Part shown: in pieces, positions 33,801 through 42,622 of the stretch
Layout of the letters: every line of letters begins with the position of its first letter
Numbering within the stretch: position 1 is the stretch's first letter
NCBI GenBank assembly: GCA_024763185.1
Contig: JANTFY010000001.1
Location: 1 to 55,702, forward strand
Source: Gammaproteobacteria bacterium
Lineage (GTDB): Bacteria; Pseudomonadota; Gammaproteobacteria; GCA-001735895
Reading direction: 5' to 3'
DNA: 55,702 bases
The notes under the pieces: generated by a model
The model's database searches: none
Told to the model about the DNA's origin: nothing
The model's input: only the letters and a program-made list of their open reading frames with translations
Program-made: the position numbers and the translations under genes

Positions 33801-35820
33801 GCGCTGATGGTGCACCTGTAACGCCCAACCCGCTGATGGTTCGAATTCGGTACCAGGGCAAGGATTGCGACTCAATGTATTTAAAGGTTATGTGCGGTTC
33901 TGTTGTTTTCGCAATAGTGCGGTAAAGTCCGTCTGCGCTGGCAGCGGCCTGTACCTGATAAGCGGCGATTAACGGGCTGTAGCTGCTAGCCCAGTGCAAT
34001 TTTACCTGTTCTTTATTGGCCTGTACCCGTAAACCAAAGGCGGCATCCGGCGATTCATGATAGTCAAAGCGAAACAACCGGTTGCGTTTGTCATCGTTTA
34101 TATAAATGGTGTTTTTGTCGCTGGAACTTACCGACAGGGATGTGGCTCGGGCGAAATAAAGCGGCGAGCCATTGTTGTGTCCGCTGCCAAACTCTTCAAT
34201 CTTGCGGTGATTTTCATACAGGCGCACGCTGTATTTGTTGGCATCTGAACTGCCCAGAACATACAGGCGATCCTGGAGATCGATATCCAGTGCATGTATT
34301 TTGTCAAATTGATGAATGGACTTATTTTTATAACCAATGGAAATCACACTTTTGTGTGACGGCTGTAGCACTCTTATAGGGAATTTACCGGCCTGATCCG
34401 CCACATACAGATTTTTCTGGCTATCCACGGCAATAGGGCCTACTTGCTCAAAGGTTTCCGTGGAGCCACCTTTAATCTGCCTTACAAACTGACCGTCTCG
34501 AGCAAAAATTTGTACCCGGTTATTGCCACTGTCGGCGACATAAACCTGATTATGTGCAGTGAAAACATGGCTGGGTTTGTCAAAGGCGCCCTCAGAAATG
34601 CCGTAGCGCCCGATTGCATAAATCTGTTGGCCGTCATGGGTGTAGGTATACAGCATGTTTTTTTGCAAAATGGCGACCATTTGTGAACCACTGTGTATCG
34701 CCGTGGGCGCTTTTATCTCACTGGCAAACTCGCCCTGGGGTTTACCTTCGGCGGATAGAATGACGATACCTTTATCATCCTTTTGGACACATAACAGCTG
34801 GTCTTTGACAAAGGCGTGTACCGACTGACATTGACTGGGTTGTTGCCAGGTAAATCTTATAACATCGTATTTAACTGGCTTCGCAAAGTCCGTGTTTTCC
34901 AACTGATACACTTCCACTTTACGGTTTTTCTTATCCACTACCGCCAACTGCCCTTTATTGTTGACCGAAAGAAAGGCGATGTTTCGATACTGCCCTCTCG
35001 ACTGGCCCAGGGAACCGAACTTGCTGATAAGAGCGTCGTCCCTCCAGTTATAAATCAAAACCTGTTTTTTGTTGTCTTCGGCCAGATAAAGCAATCCATT
35101 CAGGTCAGCGGTCATGGCACTGAAATCAATCTCGCCACCGAGCTGTTTGGCAAGGGACAGGGTATCCAACTGCTTGATCAACTCTCCGTCACGCCTGAAG
35201 ATACTGACCCGATTACGCTGCCCAGCTTCAAGGACATAGATATTGCCCTGAGCATCCAATGCCAAATGTGTGGGTTTGTAAAGATCACTATTATCGAGAT
35301 CATGAAATCCGAAATGCTGTAGGAATAATCCCTGATCATTGAACACCGATATACGGTTATTATCCCTGTCGGCTATATAGATGTATTGGTTTACCGAGAC
35401 GGCCACGGCTGCCGGTTCATCGAGTTGGCCTGCATCATCACCAGACTGCGAAAACAGGCGCAGGGCTCTATCTGCGGACTCATTGGTTATGGCAAGTTGG
35501 CCACTGTCCGGATTCGCAAAAACCAGGCTTCCATCCGGTAATTGGTCTATTCCGGCCAGGTTTTTCTTTTTAAAAATGCCTGGAGATAGTGGGATCGCTC
35601 TGAAGGCGTCTTTTTCCTGTACCAGCAGTGTCCCGTCACGGCTGGATGTTACCAGCACCCTGCCACTGTCCATTATCTTTAAACCACTGGCCTTGGCCAA
35701 AAATCCTGAGTTTTTTTCATCCTGAATGACCAATTCCAGCGTTTGTGCCTGTAATGTCGGCAAGAAAAAACAATACAGAATGGAAAGGCAGGCAATCTTG
35801 AAAATGGTGAGACGAAACAT
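30853..35820 (-). CDS. Giant exported beta-propeller / Fn3 / TPR / transglutaminase-like protein
   Basis: From the chosen ATG the protein has 1655 aa; numbers below are for that start. A signal peptide (MFRLTIFKIACLSILYCFFL, cleaved near QAQ) is followed by about 570 residues of NHL-type repeats, such as YIYIADRDNNRISVF, YVADSGNNRVQIFARDG and NLYVADQAG. These probably make two propellers. An Fn3-like segment (about 610-675) comes next, then a long TPR array (about 685-1170), a beta-rich linker, and a transglutaminase-like domain with Cys in LKSGDCDDLSVLL (about 1382) and His in VPGHLLLMF (about 1410). A final TPR set ends it. An in-frame ATG 48 bp upstream (35868) would add a long polar n-region, so 35820 is preferred. 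No metal or anchor motif is seen. The likely role is a periplasmic scaffold. Confidence 0.88.
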   Translation of the reverse strand: MFRLTIFKIACLSILYCFFLPTLQAQTLELVIQDEKNSGFLAKASGLKIMDSGRVLVTSSRDGTLLVQEKDAFRAIPLSPGIFKKKNLAGIDQLPDGSLVFANPDSGQLAITNESADRALRLFSQSGDDAGQLDEPAAVAVSVNQYIYIADRDNNRISVFNDQGLFLQHFGFHDLDNSDLYKPTHLALDAQGNIYVLEAGQRNRVSIFRRDGELIKQLDTLSLAKQLGGEIDFSAMTADLNGLLYLAEDNKKQVLIYNWRDDALISKFGSLGQSRGQYRNIAFLSVNNKGQLAVVDKKNRKVEVYQLENTDFAKPVKYDVIRFTWQQPSQCQSVHAFVKDQLLCVQKDDKGIVILSAEGKPQGEFASEIKAPTAIHSGSQMVAILQKNMLYTYTHDGQQIYAIGRYGISEGAFDKPSHVFTAHNQVYVADSGNNRVQIFARDGQFVRQIKGGSTETFEQVGPIAVDSQKNLYVADQAGKFPIRVLQPSHKSVISIGYKNKSIHQFDKIHALDIDLQDRLYVLGSSDANKYSVRLYENHRKIEEFGSGHNNGSPLYFARATSLSVSSSDKNTIYINDDKRNRLFRFDYHESPDAAFGLRVQANKEQVKLHWASSYSPLIAAYQVQAAASADGLYRTIAKTTEPHITFKYIESQSLPWYRIRTISGLGVTGAPSAPRQNRFYQLDQLFKLGQYHEVIKLADRILKAEPDNADVLYHKAQSQLLSGQQQASLASFRRLEQFPGYQDLSIRQQVRAFYELEQYLDARSLIEQVLAQTPDELYPYLVCAELSIKLADAIGAVTCAEDGLARHADSARLRYLLGRAYIMADVIEQGLQEYATVVASYPDNYPIRLLIAEHYMQMQRYQLALDQYEAIAKVSPEPGAAVIGQANALLMLDRDDEAKTIAINLSTQESTKGDGYYVLGKIATKQQKYTEAVLRLTRACKVKPENIDAWYSLAQAYIKLNKKAQAFTSLGEGVKTNKDSFRLNHLAGQLALQLELYDQAIGYLDKAAELRPQDVEVNKLYTQGLIATRNFHSALQYAQRAARLAPKDIEVLTLQAEIANQQGKISSAIEYLKTAINLQPASAQLQYKLGKVYLDANLFDQSQQHLEKAAGINPAWAEPHLALGQMFSKRRLFDQAITALEKAVKLDPSDNNRALLNSAFADKKRSLEFKSNAPQLLLTDLNLKHVFSAAYKKYANQSIGSVNLKNAGGTDYGNLQLSFQIKEYMDFPVIQDIALIKGNETLAFDFKVTFNNKILEVDEDIGVQVEVKLSYNRDGQKDFIRLTQPMTIYGKNAMLWGDAQMVGSFVTPKDDSLRNYVRTVINEYQPHSGPLNDKLVAAMTYFSSLTAAGTKYVIDPNTPYTTLREDQVDYVQFPRETLKLKSGDCDDLSVLLSAGLENLGIETALLEVPGHLLLMFNTGLPENEANLISQDSGLIAIRNGQVWIPLEATMINASFNEAWAEGARRYHQAKTDGNLGIIDLQQAWQQYPPVTLKKARYSINIPDPETTGLLISTATNQLLAKSINRLILPFQSMIENNPKNIEARMQIAILYSRYGLYHEAQLSFDELYEIAPQNSAVHTNQGNLYLLQDDYDKAIASYLQAVKLDEQDGGIWLNLSMARYKKGDLNAAARDFQTAISKSPDLKNRYAAYSKLLSQ

Positions 35821-35899
35821 TGCTTGATCTCTGGATTTGAAACATTGCCAATCCCGGGTGACTGGCATACCGTTAACAGGTTTAAGATGCGAACGCTAC

Positions 35900-35905
35900 A
35901 TTATA
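35900..35905 (-). promoter_or_regulatory. Candidate -10 for the giant-protein / tsaB unit
   Basis: On the minus strand TATAAT is at 35905-35900, preceded by a poor -35. It lies 80 bp before the ATG at 35820 and 57 bp after the lpxA stop, so the giant gene may be expressed apart from the lpx genes. Confidence 0.35.
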
Positions 35906-35961
35906 ACCGATGGCTATAATGAATGGAGAATTTTACGGTTTTTGTTTGACTTGACAGATGC

Positions 35962-36732
35962 TTAACGGGCAATACCACGTTTACTGTCTATCACGAAGCG
36001 CGTAAACAACTCCACTTCGGGAAACTGGTCGATCAATGGCTGCAATTCTGCCAGGGCCTGATCGCGAGGTGTTTTGGACTTGAGTAACAGACGAAAACTC
36101 TTGTGTAAGGCGCGTATCAATTCTGCTGAAAAACCCTTGCGTTTCAGGCCTTCCTTGTTGATACCAAAAGCTTTGGCACGGTTTCCGGCAGCGATTGAAT
36201 AGGGAGGAATATCCTGGGTAATCACCGAACCCAGGCCGCAAAAGGCTTGCGTTCCGATCTGGGTAAACTGGTGCACGGAAGTAAACCCGCCCAACGAGGT
36301 GAAATCACCAACCTCAACATGACCGGCCAGCGACGCCGCATTGGCAAATATGGTGTGGTCGCCTACGACACAATCATGAGCGACATGGCTGTAGGCCATG
36401 AACAGGTTTTCTTTACCTATCCGGGTTTCCCCGTTACCGTCAATGGTACCGCGGTTAAGCGTCACGAATTCCCTGATGGTATTGCCATCACCGACAATCA
36501 GGGTGGTAGCTTCGCCCGCATATTTTTTGTCTTGCGGGGCTTCCCCAATGGAGGCGAACTGAAATATTTTGTTGTTTTTACCCAGTGTCGTGGGGCCAGA
36601 AATAACCACATGGGGTCCAATCCAGCAATCATCACCGATAACTACATCGGCACCGATCACACTATAGGCACCTACCGATACCCTTTCGCCTAACCGGGCT
36701 GAGGGGTCTATGATTGCACTGGGATGTATCAT
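35962..36732 (-). CDS. lpxA: UDP-N-acetylglucosamine acyltransferase LpxA
   Basis: First step of lipid A synthesis: transfers 3-hydroxyacyl from ACP to UDP-GlcNAc. The 256-aa protein is a left-handed parallel beta-helix made of hexapeptide repeats, with IHPSAIIDPSARLGE at the start. The catalytic His is probably in MAYSHVAHDCVVGDHTI, and the C-terminal helical lobe follows FGINKEGLKRKGFS. No lpxB follows, which is unusual. fabZ is 14 bp upstream. Confidence 0.97.
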   Translation of the reverse strand: MIHPSAIIDPSARLGERVSVGAYSVIGADVVIGDDCWIGPHVVISGPTTLGKNNKIFQFASIGEAPQDKKYAGEATTLIVGDGNTIREFVTLNRGTIDGNGETRIGKENLFMAYSHVAHDCVVGDHTIFANAASLAGHVEVGDFTSLGGFTSVHQFTQIGTQAFCGLGSVITQDIPPYSIAAGNRAKAFGINKEGLKRKGFSAELIRALHKSFRLLLKSKTPRDQALAELQPLIDQFPEVELFTRFVIDSKRGIAR

Positions 36733-36746
36733 ACTTGTCGTATCCG

Positions 36747-37205
36747 TTATTCTTTATTCTGGGCGCTGCACATCAATTCGGCTTCCGCCACCATTTCATC
36801 ACCCACCATGGCCCTGCCTTCAAACATGCCAATACCTCGCATATTACGTTTTAAGGTCACCGACAGGGTAAGCTGGTCGCCGGGTATTACCTGCCCACGA
36901 AAACGCGCCTTATCGATGCCCACCAACATGTACAGTTTCTCTTTATGACCGGCCTGCATGCTGCAGAAGGATAAAAGCCCGGTGGCCTGGGCGATGGCTT
37001 CCAGAATCAAAACACCAGGCATGATCGGCTGTGACGGGAAATGGCCCTGGAAAAAGGGTTCATTGAACGTGACATTTTTGAGTGCTGTCAGTTGTTTATT
37101 CGGCGTACACTGCAGTACACGATCGATCAACAGAAACGGGAAACGGTGCGGTAAATATTCCATTACCTTTTGAATATCGAAATCAGTGTAAGCAGTTTCC
37201 TTCAT
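36747..37205 (-). CDS. fabZ: 3-hydroxyacyl-ACP dehydratase FabZ
   Basis: Dehydrates 3-hydroxyacyl-ACP in fatty acid elongation and competes with LpxA for the same substrate. The 152-aa protein has LPHRFPFLLIDRVL, the active-site His in GHFPSQPIMPGVLILEAIAQ and the catalytic Glu in the same string. The start MKETAYTDFDIQKVMEYLPH is normal. 10 bp after lpxD. Confidence 0.98.
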   Translation of the reverse strand: MKETAYTDFDIQKVMEYLPHRFPFLLIDRVLQCTPNKQLTALKNVTFNEPFFQGHFPSQPIMPGVLILEAIAQATGLLSFCSMQAGHKEKLYMLVGIDKARFRGQVIPGDQLTLSVTLKRNMRGIGMFEGRAMVGDEMVAEAELMCSAQNKE

Positions 37206-37215
37206 GGGGCCTCTT

Positions 37216-38247
37216 TTACAGTTTTTTTTCCAGGCTCGTGACTATTTTTGCCAGTTTATCGAGCGATTTATAGCGGGCATTATTGCGATGCCACTGCCGG
37301 TTTTCCATCAGCGGAGTACCCGATGAGTAGGTGCCACTTTTTTCTATACTTTTGGTTACCAGTGACTTCGCGGTAATTGTGACATCATCAGCAATCGTTA
37401 AATGGCCGAGAATGCCGGCCGCACCTGAGATTTTACAATTTCTACCAATGATTGCGCTACCGGCAATGCCGACGCAGGCTGCGATCGCCGTATTATCTCC
37501 TATCTGGACATTGTGAGCTACCTGAATCAGGTTATCCAGTTTAACACCATGGCCTATGACCGTATCGTCAAGTGCACCCCGATCAATGGTCGTGTTGGCA
37601 CCAATTTCTACCTTATCCCCAATTCGGACACTGCCCAAATGGGGGATTTTGAGCCACTCTCCCTGTTCATGGACCAGACCAAAACCATCGGCACCGATCA
37701 CCACACCGGGCTGAATAATGACATCGGCGCCCAATACAACATCGTGACACAGCGTCACACCGGCATGCAACCTTGTATCAGGGCCAATACGACAACCCTG
37801 CTCAATGATACAGCCCGCAGCGATACGGACATTGTCGGCAATACTCACCCCTTCACCGATCACGCAGTTGGCTCCGATACTGACATTTTGGCCAAGCTTA
37901 ACAGATGGATCCAATTGCGCAGAGGCATGGACAGATGGCTCTGACTCATGATGCGGAAGCAATAAATGGATCGCCCTGACAAAAGCAAGATGCGGATTCT
38001 TAGCAAATATCAGTGATTTGTCACCCGAGTCAGCATCAAAATCGACGGGGACGATCACCGCAACACAATGACTGTGTTGTAACTGATCTAGATAGTTTAA
38101 AGACTGCAGGAAACAGAGATCTGTTTCAGTTGCCGAAGCCAGGGAAGCAACCGAATGTATTGGCCTGTTCCCATCGCCCCGGAATTCAAGCCCCAGTTGT
38201 TGCGCTATACCCTTGACTGAAAAAGAAGCTTGATCGGAATTAGACAT
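37216..38247 (-). CDS. lpxD: UDP-3-O-(3-hydroxyacyl)glucosamine N-acyltransferase LpxD
   Basis: Third step of lipid A synthesis. The 343-aa protein has an N-terminal uridine-binding domain (LCFLQSLNYLDQLQHSHCVA), a hexapeptide-repeat beta-helix and a C-terminal helix. The catalytic His is probably in LIQVAHNVQIGDNTAI. GADGFGLVHEQGEWLKIPHLG is characteristic. The skp-lpxD gap of 107 bp shows no clear terminator. Confidence 0.97.
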   Translation of the reverse strand: MSNSDQASFSVKGIAQQLGLEFRGDGNRPIHSVASLASATETDLCFLQSLNYLDQLQHSHCVAVIVPVDFDADSGDKSLIFAKNPHLAFVRAIHLLLPHHESEPSVHASAQLDPSVKLGQNVSIGANCVIGEGVSIADNVRIAAGCIIEQGCRIGPDTRLHAGVTLCHDVVLGADVIIQPGVVIGADGFGLVHEQGEWLKIPHLGSVRIGDKVEIGANTTIDRGALDDTVIGHGVKLDNLIQVAHNVQIGDNTAIAACVGIAGSAIIGRNCKISGAAGILGHLTIADDVTITAKSLVTKSIEKSGTYSSGTPLMENRQWHRNNARYKSLDKLAKIVTSLEKKL

Positions 38248-38354
38248 TTCCCTTACGTTTCATTTTATTATTATTGGCCTGCACTCACTGTAAAAGGTTA
38301 CCGTGTCTTAAGGATGTTTTTTACAATACTCTCGGATAGTTTGCTGACCGTCGC

Positions 38355-38891
38355 TTACTGTAAGGAAGCATCCGTTTCGGGCAGGTTTTTCAGCATTTCG
38401 ATAATTTTAGGCGTAATATCGACCGCGTTAGACACATAACTGACACCTTCGGTCAGGATCAGGTCAAATTTTTCCTCATCTCCCAGTTTTTTCAGTACCG
38501 ATGCGATAACGGTCTGCAAATTACGGATTTCCTCGTTGCGTCTCAGGTTCTGATCTTCGCGGAATTCCTGCTGCTCGAACTTGAGTTGGCTCAGTTTGAG
38601 GCGAAGTTCACGTTCAAGTTTACGTTTTGAGGTTTGCGACATGATGTCGCCATCCGTCTTGAGTTTATTTTCCAGAGTCAGCAGTTGCTGTTGCTTGCCG
38701 AGCAGGACTTTCTCACGAGCTTCAAATTGCGCCTTGAGCCGTTCCTCGACCTTTCTGGCCTGCGGGGCTTCCTTTAAAACTTTACCGGTATTTACAAAAC
38801 CGATCTTGTAGCTTCCATCCTGGGCATATAACGTGGATGGCATGAAGCCGGCCAGTATGATGCCAAAACAAAAATTGATAAGGACTTTCAA
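38355..38891 (-). CDS. skp: Periplasmic chaperone Skp/OmpH
   Basis: Holds unfolded outer-membrane proteins on the way to BamA. The 178-aa protein has a signal peptide (core FCFGIILAGFMPSTLYA). A long coiled coil (about 40-130, RKVEERLKAQFEAREKVLLG) is rich in Lys and Glu. It ends with the family segment FDLILTEGVSYVSNAVDITP. The start is a TTG at 38891 by position; no ATG is suitable before the signal peptide. It follows bamA by 45 bp. Confidence 0.93.
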   Translation of the reverse strand: MKVLINFCFGIILAGFMPSTLYAQDGSYKIGFVNTGKVLKEAPQARKVEERLKAQFEAREKVLLGKQQQLLTLENKLKTDGDIMSQTSKRKLERELRLKLSQLKFEQQEFREDQNLRRNEEIRNLQTVIASVLKKLGDEEKFDLILTEGVSYVSNAVDITPKIIEMLKNLPETDASLQ

Positions 38892-38936
38892 ATTTACTTT
38901 AACCCCATGTAACTTATTAACTGGGTAATGCCTGGA

Positions 38937-41237
38937 TTAGAAAGGTGCACCTAGCGAGAACTGGAAGTTCTTGGTGTCATCACCGGATTCATCATTGACC
39001 GGTTCAGCATAACTTAATTCTATTGGTCCCACCACGGTAAACCATTTTGCGGATAATCCAACAGAGGCACGCAGTTCCTGCCCTTCAAAATCATCAACAT
39101 CAGCAAAAACATTACCTGCGTCAAAGTATACCCCAAGGCGAAAACTTTCTGCACTCCCTAATGCTTCCACGGGAAATAATAATTCCAGGTTGGTCACAAA
39201 CTGAAAGTTGCCACCGAATGACTGCTGTTTCGAGTCTTTGGGACCCAGGCTGTTGTAATCATAACCGCGTACGGTTCTGACACCACCCGCGGTATATTTT
39301 TCGAAGAAGGGCAAATCGGTGGTTTCATTATAGGCTTCTCCATATCCCAAACGGTTCTTGAACGAAAAAGTTACGCCCTGGAAGACCGGAAACAGGGTTT
39401 GATGACGGAAGAAGGCTTTATAAAAATCCAGGTCGCCGCCATACACCTCAACACCCACGCTGTTGAGGGAGCCAGTATCCGGAAAAATCAGGCGATTGCG
39501 GCTGTCATTGCTGAAACTCATGCTGGCGAAAGCCATGTCGTAGCTGTCTCCAGAAGGATTGCTGCCACTCTCGTAGTCTTCATTGTTATCAATTATAAAA
39601 TTGGTGACTTCATCGGAACTGAATTCTGAAATGGAAATATCGTTATTTTCCAGGCCGAAACTGAAGTGGATTTTATTATACTCCGATAACGGAATACCGT
39701 ATTTCAAGGACAGCTTGATACGGTCTAGCAGGTAATTGGAAATATTCGCTTCAGAGGCATCGGTCTTGGTGTAGGACGCTGAAATCCCGCGGCTTATGCC
39801 ATCAGGCGTGTAATAGGGATTGGTATAACTGAATTCGTACTGTTCCTGGGCCTTGTTATTGTTAAACGTTATACCTAAGCGATTGCCCGACCCGAAAATA
39901 TTATCATGCGTCAGACCAAGATTGAAAAGGGCTCCCTGGGCCTGGGAGTAACCGGCACCGATGGTAAAACTACCGGAAAAACGCTCGGTAACCTTGACCA
40001 CCACATCCAGTAGATCTGGATTTTCCGGTACCTTGACCAATCGGGTATCCACACTGCTGATGAATTTCAATCGTTGTAAGCGTATCTTTGAACGACTTAT
40101 CTTGCTTTCGGAATACTGTGCGCCCTCAAACTGACGTAATTCGCGGCGTAATACATAATCCCGGGTCTTGGTATTGCCTTCAAAATTGATATTGCGCACG
40201 GTCATTTTCTTGCCCGGTTGAACTAACAGCGTCAGCGAAACCGTTTTGTCCTCATCGTTTATTTCCGGCAAGGTGTTGATATTGACAAACGCATAGCCTT
40301 CATCCCCAATCCGGCGCTGCATCAACTTGATCGATGAAGAGATTTGCTTACGCGAAAAATTATCGCCTTCACGAAATAACAGTAAGGCGGTCAGCTCTGA
40401 TTCTTCCACGACCAGTTCTCCGGTCAATTGAATATCACTGATACGATACTGCTCACCTTCATTCATGTTGATGGAAATATTGATGTCTTTTTTATCAGGC
40501 GTTATGGTGACCTGCTTGGAGTCCACATTGAAGCGTACATACCCCTTATCCAGATAAAAAGACCTTAGGGTTTCCAGGTCTCCGGATAATTTGGCACTGG
40601 AGTATTTATCGGCAGCAAACCAGGCACTGTCGGTCGCCTCCAGCTTGAATTCATCCAGCAATTCCTCTTCATCAAAATCCTGGTTACCGATCAAATTGAT
40701 GCTGCGAATACGTGCCGGTGAACCTTCTGAGATGTTGATGTCAACCTGTACCCGATCTTCGTCCAGTTCGGTTGCAGTTGCCTGCAGGCGGATGGAATAC
40801 TTGCCCAGAGAATAGTAAAGCTGCTGCAGTTCCTGTTCGAGTTTTTCCAGTAACTTTGGGTTATAGATTTTACCCTTGGTCATGCCTATCTGTTTGAGCG
40901 CATCCTGCATCACTTCATCATTCACCTCCTTGTTACCCTCAACATTCACCGCCGCAATAGCCGGTCTTTCCTCGACCTTTATCAATAGGGTGTTATTGTC
41001 CTGGTAAACCTCGATATTGTTAAAAAAACCCGTTTTGTATAACTCCCGAATCACCTCGGGTGAGCGAGCATAATCAAACGATTGCCCGGTTTTAACCGGC
41101 AGGTAATTCAATACCGTACCCACCGCTATCTTTTTTATACCCTCGATTTCAATATCCTGAATGACGAAAGATGAGGCATAGGCATTAACAAAAAGCCCAG
41201 TTAGCAGTAACAGGGGTAAAACACGCAAAAATTTCAA
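38937..41237 (-). CDS. bamA: Outer-membrane assembly factor BamA
   Basis: Essential insertase that folds beta-barrel proteins into the outer membrane. The 766-aa protein has a signal peptide (FLRVLPLLLLTGLFVNAYA) and five POTRA domains (about 23-420), as in VQPGKKMTVRNINFEGN. A C-terminal 16-strand barrel shows VRGYDYNSLGPKDS, the conserved L6 VRGY/F motif. It ends SLGAPF, a typical last strand ending in Phe. The start is a TTG at 41237, two bases after the rseP stop. No ATG lies near. Confidence 0.97.
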   Translation of the reverse strand: MKFLRVLPLLLLTGLFVNAYASSFVIQDIEIEGIKKIAVGTVLNYLPVKTGQSFDYARSPEVIRELYKTGFFNNIEVYQDNNTLLIKVEERPAIAAVNVEGNKEVNDEVMQDALKQIGMTKGKIYNPKLLEKLEQELQQLYYSLGKYSIRLQATATELDEDRVQVDINISEGSPARIRSINLIGNQDFDEEELLDEFKLEATDSAWFAADKYSSAKLSGDLETLRSFYLDKGYVRFNVDSKQVTITPDKKDINISINMNEGEQYRISDIQLTGELVVEESELTALLLFREGDNFSRKQISSSIKLMQRRIGDEGYAFVNINTLPEINDEDKTVSLTLLVQPGKKMTVRNINFEGNTKTRDYVLRRELRQFEGAQYSESKISRSKIRLQRLKFISSVDTRLVKVPENPDLLDVVVKVTERFSGSFTIGAGYSQAQGALFNLGLTHDNIFGSGNRLGITFNNNKAQEQYEFSYTNPYYTPDGISRGISASYTKTDASEANISNYLLDRIKLSLKYGIPLSEYNKIHFSFGLENNDISISEFSSDEVTNFIIDNNEDYESGSNPSGDSYDMAFASMSFSNDSRNRLIFPDTGSLNSVGVEVYGGDLDFYKAFFRHQTLFPVFQGVTFSFKNRLGYGEAYNETTDLPFFEKYTAGGVRTVRGYDYNSLGPKDSKQQSFGGNFQFVTNLELLFPVEALGSAESFRLGVYFDAGNVFADVDDFEGQELRASVGLSAKWFTVVGPIELSYAEPVNDESGDDTKNFQFSLGAPF

Positions 41238-41238
41238 G

Positions 41239-42618
41239 CTAATCCACCAGTCTCAAGATATCGTTATAAATCGCAATCGTCATCAACATCAATAACACCA
41301 CCAGGCCTATACGCTGGCCAATAGACTCCACGGCCTCCGACACCGGACTGCCCTTGATAATTTCAACGATATAATAAAATAAATGTCCGCCATCCAGCAT
41401 CGGTATCGGTAACAGGTTTAACACCCCCAGACTGATACTGATAATGGCCAGAAAAGCGAGGAACTGTTCCAGGCCAATACGCGCAGACAAGCCTGCGTAT
41501 TTGGCGATGGTGATCGGACCACTCAGGTTTTTAAGACTGGCCTCGCCAATCACCAGCTTTCCCAGCACTTTCAGGGTCAACACCGACATTTGCCAGGTTT
41601 TATCCATTGCGGCGATGGCCGCGCCCACAGGCCCATGCTTTTCAACCACGCGCAATTGCTGCCGCATCTGTTCGGGTATCACGATCACATTTTTAACCCC
41701 GATATAACCGAAGGACTCCCCATCCTGAGTTTTTTTACGCGGGGTAATCGTTAAAACCTTGCGCGCACCCTCCCTCTCAACAACCAGTTGCATGGCCCTG
41801 TCCGGGTTGGCGCGAATGGCATCTACCCATTGGCGCACATTGGTAATAGTGATGCCATCCAGCGAGACAATATAATCTCCGGCTATCAATCCAGCCGCTT
41901 CGGCGGCCCCACCGGGTAAGACTTCATCGATACGTGGGGCGATTTCTGGCCGCCACATCGATAATCCCAGGCGCTTCAGGATATCAGCCTGTTCATCCTG
42001 CAAGATTGAGAGATTTTGCGTCTCCAGGCTGAGCTGCCGAATCTGCAGGTCCTGCCCTTGTATTTTCAGGTTTAATACCGAACCATCCACCGCTTCGTGT
42101 AATAACGTCAAGCGGGCTTTCTCCCAACTCGGTGTTTCAATCCCGTTGATCGACAGGATAAGGTCTTTTTTCTGTATGCCGGCTGAATAGGCCACGCTCG
42201 GGTAAGTGACGTCACCGATATAAGGCTTGATGCCGCTGACGCCACTCATATACATCAGGCTGTAAGCCATAATGGCAAAGATAAAATTGAACGCAGGTCC
42301 GGCAAAAACGATGGCAAATCGTTTGCTGACCGACTGGCGATTAAACGCACGCGGTAATTCATGCTCTTCGACCTCGCCTTCGCGTTCATCCAGCATCTTG
42401 ACATAACCGCCCAGTGGTATGGCCGCCAGGGCATACTCTGTCTGGTCGGTGCCCGCCTTCCTGATCCACAGGGGTTTGCCAAAACCTACGGAAAAACGCA
42501 GCACCTTAACGCCGCATTTGCGAGCAACCCAGTAGTGGCCAAATTCGTGAATTGTGACCAATATGCCAATGGCCAGGATAAAAGCAGCTGCGCTGTATAA
42601 AAATGACAAGATGTCCAT
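41239..42618 (-). CDS. rseP: Site-2 zinc metalloprotease RseP
   Basis: An inner-membrane protease that cuts RseA in the sigma-E envelope stress pathway and clears signal peptides. The 459-aa protein has the zinc motif HEFGHYWVARKCG at residue 25, two PDZ domains (about 115-195 and 205-290) and the C-terminal LLPIPMLDGGHLFYYI motif with the third ligand. It lies 4 bp from dxr. Its place beside bamA matches the usual order. Confidence 0.97.
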   Translation of the reverse strand: MDILSFLYSAAAFILAIGILVTIHEFGHYWVARKCGVKVLRFSVGFGKPLWIRKAGTDQTEYALAAIPLGGYVKMLDEREGEVEEHELPRAFNRQSVSKRFAIVFAGPAFNFIFAIMAYSLMYMSGVSGIKPYIGDVTYPSVAYSAGIQKKDLILSINGIETPSWEKARLTLLHEAVDGSVLNLKIQGQDLQIRQLSLETQNLSILQDEQADILKRLGLSMWRPEIAPRIDEVLPGGAAEAAGLIAGDYIVSLDGITITNVRQWVDAIRANPDRAMQLVVEREGARKVLTITPRKKTQDGESFGYIGVKNVIVIPEQMRQQLRVVEKHGPVGAAIAAMDKTWQMSVLTLKVLGKLVIGEASLKNLSGPITIAKYAGLSARIGLEQFLAFLAIISISLGVLNLLPIPMLDGGHLFYYIVEIIKGSPVSEAVESIGQRIGLVVLLMLMTIAIYNDILRLVD

Positions 42619-42622
42619 CGGA

